Assembly: GCA_905178155.1 (NCBI GenBank)
Contig: CAJINV010000004.1
Span: 6,640,933 to 6,704,932 of the forward strand
From: Amoebophrya sp. A120
Lineage: Eukaryota > Sar > Dinophyceae > Syndiniales > Amoebophryaceae
Direction: 5' to 3'
DNA: 64,000 nucleotides
Made by a program: the position numbers and the translations under genes. The stretch's first letter is position 1; every line of letters starts with the position of its first letter. The notes under the pieces were generated by a model. The model searched no databases, was not told where the DNA came from, and saw nothing but the letters and a program-made list of their open reading frames with translations. Shown one piece after another: positions 58,801 to 64,000 of this stretch.

Positions 58801-61800
58801 ACAGAACTCCGAGTTCGACGAGGCGATTGCTGGCGTGCATCGGGCCATCCTGGGGCTGTCGAAGGATAAAAGTCTGATCGGGGCGAACATTGTGGTGCCA
58901 CTACCCTTATCCTGCCGTGCAAAAGGCGTGTCGGAATTCTGGTTTGTTGTTGAAAGAGAACTACAGCGTGACAAACGTGTTATTCGTCCACCGACCGGAT
59001 TCGGCATGACAAAATGTTTGTGTGTTGTTTTTGCTCCTCCGCCTAAATAGAACTAGAAGTTGTCGTTCAAAAATGAAAATCGCTACTAGTAGATAACGAT
59101 ACAACTTTTGCAATGATCCATATCCTTCCTGGGACCAGATGGACAGCGCGCGGAGCCGGCAGAGTTCAGAACTGCCTTACGGGCCAAAGAAGGGACTGCA
59201 ACCCGACGCGCAACTACAACACGGAACCGGGGCGGCCACAAGCGGTGGCGGGGCGCAGCCGAGCTTCATCAAGTCAAATTTTCACATTCCAGCGATCGAC
59301 AGCAGTCCGGCCAGCGAAGATCTTCCGGACAAGGAGCGGGGAGGCAGGGGAGAGCAGCAGCAGTTTGGGCAGTTGCTGTACCCCGGTGGTAGTGGAGCAA
59401 GCGGGACGAACAACAACGCAGGCGGCGGCGTATGCATTGCAAAAGTATCGTACTAGTAAGTGAAATTGCATTACAAATTAGCTCAGCACGATCAGAAATG
59501 CAATTTGTCATGCTGATCCAACTTAACAACTGGAATTGTAATGCATAACTGCAATTAGAAGTACGAGTGCGATACTTTTGCACAGGATACAGTGCGTCAA
59601 GTTCAAATGGATTTGGCGGGGGAGACACGTTGCAGCTCTCGAATACCTATCAAATACAAATATGTCTGGCTCTGGAGAAATGCAAAGTTTGTCATGTATG
59701 TTTCGCATGCCCCAGCCCCAGGAGAATGGCTGCTCAGCATGAGAAGCAATCCTCTCTCAGCGTCATCTCCAAAAATGAAAGGTTTTGCTGCTCACGCATG
59801 ACAGATTTTTGTGTAGCTGAAAAAGAGCATCACAAGTTTATTGCACCTTTTCAGACAACATCCAGGGATATTTGCACTGGATCACACATTTGAAAACTTG
59901 GAAATTCCGCGCGACCAACTGTCCCCGTTTGGGACGGGCGGGAAGAACACGCCGCCGGACGAAGAAGCAGCTGGTGCCGGCGAAGGGAGCAGTAACACTG
60001 CCGACGGTGGATTAAGTGGTGGTCCTCCAGCACCTTCAGCACCAGGTGCCGGGAATAATACGAATTCTGGGACAACGAGCGTGGAAGCGGGAGCGAGTAG
60101 TGGCGGGATGCTGACGCAGAAATCCAGCAGCGCAAATCCAGCGTCGCAGAACAAACAACTGCTCTTAGACCAGGACAGCGACCCGAGTTTGACCGACCTG
60201 AGCCACTACTTGCTATCAACTGCAAATATGTCTGGGTCTGGAAAGACTGGAACTTGGAATGCTGTCTTTCGATTCTAAAAAAATCTGCATTGCATGACCA
60301 GCAAGAGAAGTCGAGTGCGTGCTACGCGGAGAGGGTATTTTTCATGCGGAATAGGCATCAGGAAGCCCTCTCAAGATCTGTGATGCTAGGGCATGCATTA
60401 CAGGCGTCGCGGGTCATGCAAAGTATGCATGACAGACCTGGTAACCTTCCAGACCCAGACATGTTTGCATTTCATACCTGCACGACTTCAACAACAAAAA
60501 CGGGGACCCGCAGCCGCAGAAGAAATCCACCATCGCGCAGGAGGCGGGCGTATCAAATGTAAAAATGTCTGAGTCTGGAAGAATGCGCGATTTGTCATGC
60601 AGCTTTTCCATGACCCATGAGGTCTGGAATGCAGGACTTAGCATGACAGTTTCTGTGCAATCTTTCTCATGCCTATCCTGCATGAGAAACTGCCTCCCGA
60701 CTTGGTCAAAACTGGACGGCTTTTGGCAATCATGCAACACAGATTTTTGCATGCTTCAGATTTAGCATGACAAGTTGCATTCTTCCAGACCCAGACATTT
60801 TTACATTTGATAGGGCGCCTTGGACCGGCCGTTGCGGCCCGAGGACGACGGGAATACGCCAAACAACCGCGAGGATTTTTTAGTGGAGAACGGGGACGGC
60901 ATACTGGACAAAAAGGAGGATCCGCAGGAGGGCGCGCACGAGCGCCAGGCGCAGCTTTCCGGGGACGAGAACGTGATATTATTAAACACTGCGCCTGCAG
61001 CTGCATCCTCACAACATCACCCAGAAATAACCGCACCGGATGGTGACCCTTCTGTGGAGAAAAACAACAGTTTGCAGGTCGTCTCGCTGCCGTCTTCTGG
61101 GTCGTCCGGAGATCATGGGAACACCGCCGCGGGGCAGCAATCCACGTCGCAGATCTTGGAGCAATCCGCCGTGACGGAGCAAGATGTTTCGCTTCTGACG
61201 GTGAAGAGCGCAAACTTGCCGGGTTTCGGGCCTTCCTCCCTCGACGGGCCCATTCTGGAGGGCCAGCACGAGAACGCGCAGCCACTGAGCGCGCGGGCAG
61301 ACGAAAATACAGATTCGGTGGTGGTGGCCGAGCCGGTTGATGTAGAAGTTCTTGGGCAGAAGAACCGAATAGAAGACGTCGCGCAGGCGCCGGAAGCAGC
61401 AGATAATCCTGGTCCAGTAACAATACCACAGCCCGGCGGCGCAAGTAGCAGCTCTGTCGTGCCAGTACTAGGCGAAGATGTTGCAGCCACCAAGACGGTC
61501 GAAGTAGAAGCAGGGGAAAGGAGCGATCCCGCTCCAGCTGCATCAGCGTCCTCAGCCGACGCAGTAAGCAAAGCGGAAGCTGCTGTGCCTTCTAGTACGA
61601 TAGCCAACGGTCTGGCTCAACTTCCACATGAACAAGAAGCGGCGACGACGCCGAAGGAAATTATAGCGCGGGAACAACTACCCGGTGAAGTAGTAGATCC
61701 TGCCGCCAAGACACCCCCGGGCGAAACCGCCTCTCCCGATCTGCAGAACAACAGCCTGCAGGCGACGGACAAGATGCTGCAGCCGTTGATGTCACCCACG

Positions 61801-62904
61801 AACAACGCGGACCTCCAGCCGCACGGCGAGCCCCGCGGCTCCCCCGGCAGTGTGGAGGAAGACCACTTGCAGGAGAGTAACCCACTCGGCGCGCTGATCA
61901 AACCCGGCGCGATCTCGGCCTTGATGCTGGGCAGCGAGAGCGAGGACGCCGTGACATTGAGGGACAACGATTTTTCTCCCTCCTCCCGCGGCAACGGCGG
62001 TGACACGGCCAGGGACGACCCCTTTCCCAACGAAGTAGTGACCACGGGTCCAGGCGGCAATTCCAGCAGCTCCACCGGTGGGGAGGGGCGGCCGCCCGTC
62101 GCGCCCGGCGGGACGAACAAGCAGAGTACAACTTCTTCTGGTGGTGCCGGTGCCCCCCCAGCCCCACCGATGGAACCCGTCGCAGAAGGGACAGACGAGA
62201 AGAGCCAGGGGGAGCCTCCAGCCTCAACATCAGCACCGCCGGAGGAAACAGCGCCGCCGCCACCGGTAGAGGACGGTGTAGTAGTTGCAACGAAAGTAGA
62301 AAGTGAAAATCCTCCGGCGGCAACCGCGCCTGCCGGTCCGCCGGCGGACGGCGAAACAATAGCAGCGGAGGGCAAGAAGCCGTCCAAGGAAGAACCGTCA
62401 CCCGGGGAAAGCAACGCATCACCAGCAGCAGTTGACGCAAAAGCGCCTGACGGATCCGCGAAAAATACGTCGTCTAGTTGTACTGCAGCCCCGACGGGTG
62501 CCGTAAAAGGGAAAGCGGCGGAGGCTGCTCCGGCGGAGGAGCCGAGTGGTGCGAAAACGGAACAGGAACCCAGCAGCAGTACGAGTGCCAAAGTAGACCC
62601 AGCACCTGCTAGCGGCTCCAAGGACCACCAGGGCGCAGCTGCTAGTGCAGGAAAAAAAGACGCTACAGCTGGTGCGAGCAAGAAAGACACAACAGATGCG
62701 GGTGAGAAAACTTCTCCCTCTCCTGCGCCCCCGGGTTCGAGTCCGCCGGATTCCCCGACCTCGTCTTCCTCGGACAACTCTCCCGCGAGCTCGTCTCCGT
62801 CGGGATCGGGGTCCGGATCCTCCGACAGCTCTGAATCAGATTCGTCGCCAGCGTCGAAAAAAACCGGAAGCGAGGAGCCGGCATCCCCGGCGGGGAAGAA
62901 GTAA
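52879..62904 (+). CDS. long coiled-coil protein with acidic Pro/Ser-rich C-terminus, function unknown
   Basis: 1696 residues in 21 exons: 52879-53459, 53617-53664, 53938-54005, 54241-54419, 54683-54807, 55065-55119, 55387-55443, 55708-55783, 56110-56195, 56464-56497, 56796-56983, 57157-57303, 57474-57605, 57873-58068, 58356-58536, 58807-58907, 59128-59430, 59595-59647, 59889-60213, 60482-60550 and 60818-62904. Residues 1-160 are Asn/Pro/Gln-rich. About 165-750 is a nearly uninterrupted coiled coil (Glu/Gln/Arg/Lys with regular Leu/Val, e.g. LENKASNVSQQLDERARTDA). The final 900 residues are low-complexity, with Ala/Pro/Ser/Glu runs and a Ser-Gly-Ser tail. The overall layout resembles structural or basal-body/cytoskeletal proteins; no motor or enzyme motif was seen. 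Five GT-AG introns (54006-54240, 54420-54682, 55444-55707, 56984-57156, 57304-57473) and fifteen introner elements (IE42-IE56) occur, nearly all within the coiled coil. ATG 52909 is an alternative start. Confidence 0.72.
53460..53611. mobile_element. introner element IE42, family D
   Basis: Left TATCCTGTGCAAAAGTATCG; right CGATACTTTTGCAGTTCATA. Perfect AGTAA repeats (53455-53459, 53612-53616). Confidence 0.93.
53665..53932 (+). mobile_element. introner element IE43, family A (subgroup A3)
   Basis: Left TATGCATTGCAAATATGTCT; the right arm carries a 3-nt insertion (CAGATGACATGTTTGCA) before TTTGATA. Perfect ATCCT repeats (53660-53664, 53933-53937). Confidence 0.93.
54808..55059 (-). mobile_element. 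introner element IE44, family A (subgroup A1)
   Basis: Ends TATCAAATGTAAAAATGTCT / AGACATTTTTACAATCCATA. Perfect CGGGC repeats (54803-54807, 55060-55064). The interior is the reverse complement of IE15. Confidence 0.93.
55120..55381 (+). mobile_element. introner element IE45, family A (subgroup A3)
   Basis: Ends TATCAAATGCAAATATATCT / AGACATATTTGCAATGCATA. Perfect GGGAG repeats (55115-55119, 55382-55386). Confidence 0.93.
55784..56104. mobile_element. introner element IE46, family B with A-like first bases
   Basis: Left end TATCAAATGGAAAAATCTTC then CCTCCCC; right GGGGGGATTTTGCCTTACGATG. It begins like family A but continues as family B. Flanks CAATG and CAACG (one mismatch). Confidence 0.9.
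56196..56458 (+). mobile_element. introner element IE47, family A (subgroup A1)
   Basis: Ends TATCAAATGTAAAAGTGTCC / AGACATTTTTGCAGTTGATA. Perfect TCGAG repeats (56191-56195, 56459-56463). Near-copy of IE16, inverted relative to IE5/IE6. Confidence 0.93.
56498..56790. mobile_element. introner element IE48, family C
   Basis: Left TATCCTGTGTAAAAACGT; right CGTTTTTACATAGGATA. Perfect AGAGA repeats (56493-56497, 56791-56795). With IE47 it leaves a 34-nt exon. Confidence 0.92.
57606..57867 (-). mobile_element. introner element IE49, family A (subgroup A3)
   Basis: Ends TATCAAATGCAAAAATGTCT / AGACACTTTTGCGATTGATA. Flanks TCCGG and TACGG (one mismatch). The interior is opposite to IE12. Confidence 0.92.
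58069..58350 (+). mobile_element. introner element IE50, family A (subgroup A4)
   Basis: Left TATCAAATACAAATATGTCT; right AGACATATTTGCAATGCATA. Perfect AAACA repeats (58064-58068, 58351-58355). No sliding position offers GT or a 3' AG. Confidence 0.93.
58537..58801. mobile_element. introner element IE51, family G
   Basis: Left TATGACCCGCTCAAACGTTA; right end read on the other strand TATAACCCGGTCAGGTGTTA. Perfect CAGAA repeats (58532-58536, 58802-58806). Confidence 0.92.
58908..59122. mobile_element. introner element IE52, diverged family D
   Basis: Left TATCCTGCCGTGCAAAAGGC; right end read on the other strand TATGGATCATTGCAAAAGTT. Flanks ACCCT and TCCTT (two mismatches). It is longer than other D copies (215 bp). 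Removal joins CTA CCC T|CC TGG. Confidence 0.75.
59431..59589. mobile_element. introner element IE53, family D
   Basis: Left TATGCATTGCAAAAGTATCG; right CGATACTTTTGCACAGGATA. The flanks match weakly (CGGCG, CAGTG), but the ends are near-perfect and the frame is restored. Confidence 0.88.
59648..59883. mobile_element. introner element IE54, decayed family A
   Basis: Left TATCAAATACAAATATGTCT is intact. The right arm is scrambled (TTTTCAGACAACATCCAGGG, then ATATTTGCACTGGATC). Flanks ATACC and ACACA (two mismatches). Removal joins AAT ACC|TTT GAA. Confidence 0.8.
60214..60476 (+). mobile_element. introner element IE55, family A (subgroup A3)
   Basis: Ends TATCAACTGCAAATATGTCT / AGACATGTTTGCATTTCATA. 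Flanks CTTGC and CCTGC (one mismatch). Confidence 0.92.
60551..60812 (+). mobile_element. introner element IE56, family A (subgroup A4)
   Basis: Ends TATCAAATGTAAAAATGTCT / AGACATTTTTACATTTGATA, an exact inverse pair. Perfect GGGCG repeats (60546-60550, 60813-60817). The interior matches IE23. Confidence 0.94.
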
Positions 62905-63801
62905 GGGCGGTGGTGGAGGTGCTCTGTAGGTGGTGAAACCCTGGGTCAATTAGTAGAACCAGGTTAAAACTAAAGATTGTTGATTCGATAATATGCTTAG
63001 GCACAAATAAACACCGTAAAATAGTACTACAATCCTAATTCATTGCAGTTCTTCCTCGATTGAGGTCGACAAACACACAACGAAAAAGGTTAAACTTGAT
63101 GATGCGTTATTTCTGGTATTTATTTTCACTTCCTGGATTTGGATTCTGCATTTGCTTTACACTCAACGAAACGTAAAAATGGTGAGTCCTGTGATATCAG
63201 ATAGTCCCAATAAGATGAAAAACGGACGCGCAGTCTCAGTCACGTTTTGGGAACAAATTTCACGAAGTCCGAGGTACACAAGACTTGTTATCGCGCTAAG
63301 TTAAAGTTTGCACTGGAACATCTGAAGGTATACGCACTGTTTTTTATGACTTACATCAGATCGAGATCGACGGGGACGTGCTGTTACAGAGGCTTGGTCT
63401 GAAGCGAAATAAACAAGGGACAGCGGATTCGGATTTCTCAGTGCAGATTGCAAGAACTCCTTCGTACAACTATGAAGCCTTGCTGCATACTTACAGGAGA
63501 TAAGTTCAGGCGACACCGCCCTCAGAGTCTACTTATCTGTTCTGCAGCATGGTCTTCTATTGATTGTTGAGATCTCCGCCTGAGACGAGGAGCCATTTGG
63601 AGAGAAAGAGCCACCACAGTCTTGTAAAAGTGCAGTCCAATAAATATAGATAATGTGAGAGACGGGAGGACCCGACCAAAACAAAGAGAAGACGAAGAGG
63701 TGAACGAGAAGAGTATAGAAGAATGACATGATCAATCAACACGACAGCACAAAAATTAATAGATATCAGCACGTACAACTGCGTAGAAGAAGCTAAGCAA
63801 G
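62905..63801. other. intergenic spacer
   Basis: AT-rich spacer with no gene, RNA or introner element recognised. Confidence 0.55.
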
Positions 63802-64000
63802 ATGCGTCTGCGCGGCAATTACATTGCTTCGCAGGTCGTCGTTGCTGCGATCCTGCTCAGCTGTACAACTACGGCCAAAGCGCTTTCTCCGGTAGTAGGG
63901 GAAGAAGAGTATGCGGATGAGCCAGTACTATCTGCGGTTCGTGGTGGCGCCCCCGCCAAGAAGCGGGGGGGGGGTCGGGGGACCTCCTCTTCCATGATGG
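63802..64000 (+). CDS. N-terminus of a putative secreted protein, cut by window end
   Basis: 66 codons are visible from ATG 63802, which directly follows AGCTAAGCAAG. The start MRLRGNYIASQVVVAAILLS is a typical signal peptide: a short basic N-region, a hydrophobic core, then a small-residue site (TTTAKA before LS). The mature part begins acidic (VVGEEEYADEP) and turns Gly/Lys/Arg/Ser-rich. Codon use and GC content rise sharply at the ATG compared with the spacer, supporting a real start. The rest lies outside the window, so neither function nor intron content can be judged. Confidence 0.65.
   Translation, partial: MRLRGNYIASQVVVAAILLSCTTTAKALSPVVGEEEYADEPVLSAVRGGAPAKKRGGGRGTSSSMM

Noticed and set aside
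2023-60812. Recurring TGTCTGGGTCTGG / CCAGACCCAGACA words resembling a dispersed CRISPR-like or satellite array
   Set aside because: The words occur as inverted pairs about 220 bp apart at exon junctions with target duplications, not as regularly spaced direct repeats. They are the arms of family A introner elements.
61617-62777. 386-codon minus-strand open frame opposite the coiled-coil gene's last exon
   Set aside because: It is a shadow of the GC-rich low-complexity coding strand, which continues in frame from twenty upstream exons.

Overview
The window is nuclear eukaryotic DNA. It holds twelve protein-coding genes, all on the + strand, separated by 0.8-3.7 kb of AT-richer spacer with no recognisable gene. 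Exons are GC-rich and many proteins are long, repetitive and rich in Gln/Ser/Thr/Gly. The defining feature is a dense population of introner elements: 56 insertions (IE1-IE56, 149-375 bp, about 14 kb or a fifth of the window) that interrupt coding sequence. They have terminal inverted repeats and fall into eleven families (A-K). Of the 55 complete copies, 40 are flanked by perfect 5-bp direct repeats and 11 more by repeats with one mismatch. Removing an element plus one copy of the repeat restores the reading frame in every case. Many of the resulting introns cannot be GT-AG. Unidirectional genes, inverted-repeat introner elements and non-canonical introns are what I know from the parasitic dinoflagellate Amoebophrya (Syndiniales), so that is my best guess for the source. 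The genus is an inference, not a proof.

Layout: 1-2441, 3' part of a SAM-dependent methyltransferase gene; 3868-6059, a second, unrelated methyltransferase; 7881-9078, the mitochondrial import channel subunit TIM17; 10478-22345, a 2596-residue low-complexity/coiled-coil protein in about 19 exons; 23826-24917, a zinc-knuckle, Lys/Ser-rich protein resembling the splicing-associated SREK1IP1 group; 25830-30227, an unrecognised 1309-residue protein; 31902-37172, a nucleotide-sugar-transporter-like membrane protein with a roughly 500-residue insertion; 38860-40130, a very GC-rich island without a convincing gene; 40878-42717, an unrecognised 435-residue protein; 43532-49862, a Golgi-type alpha-1,6-fucosyltransferase-like (GT23) enzyme; 50643-51743, an intronless unrecognised protein; 52879-62904, a 1696-residue coiled-coil protein; 63802-end, the start of a secreted protein.

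Two genes fit one pathway: the nucleotide-sugar-transporter-like protein could supply a Golgi compartment in which the fucosyltransferase works. Otherwise neighbours look functionally unrelated, as expected without operons.

The introner system is the exciting content. The families share a terminal grammar (they begin TAT and end ATA, mostly TATC, about five bases, then an A-run) and an internal vocabulary (GCATGACAAA and its variants on both strands). Family A copies work in either orientation. None was found in intergenic DNA. About 14 ordinary introns, most of them clean GT-AG, coexist in the same genes, so two kinds of intron are spliced side by side. Exon ends at element junctions are ambiguous by up to 5 bp because of the direct repeats. 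I place the element between the two repeats and assign the left repeat to the upstream exon. Frame continuity was checked by adding exon lengths by hand.
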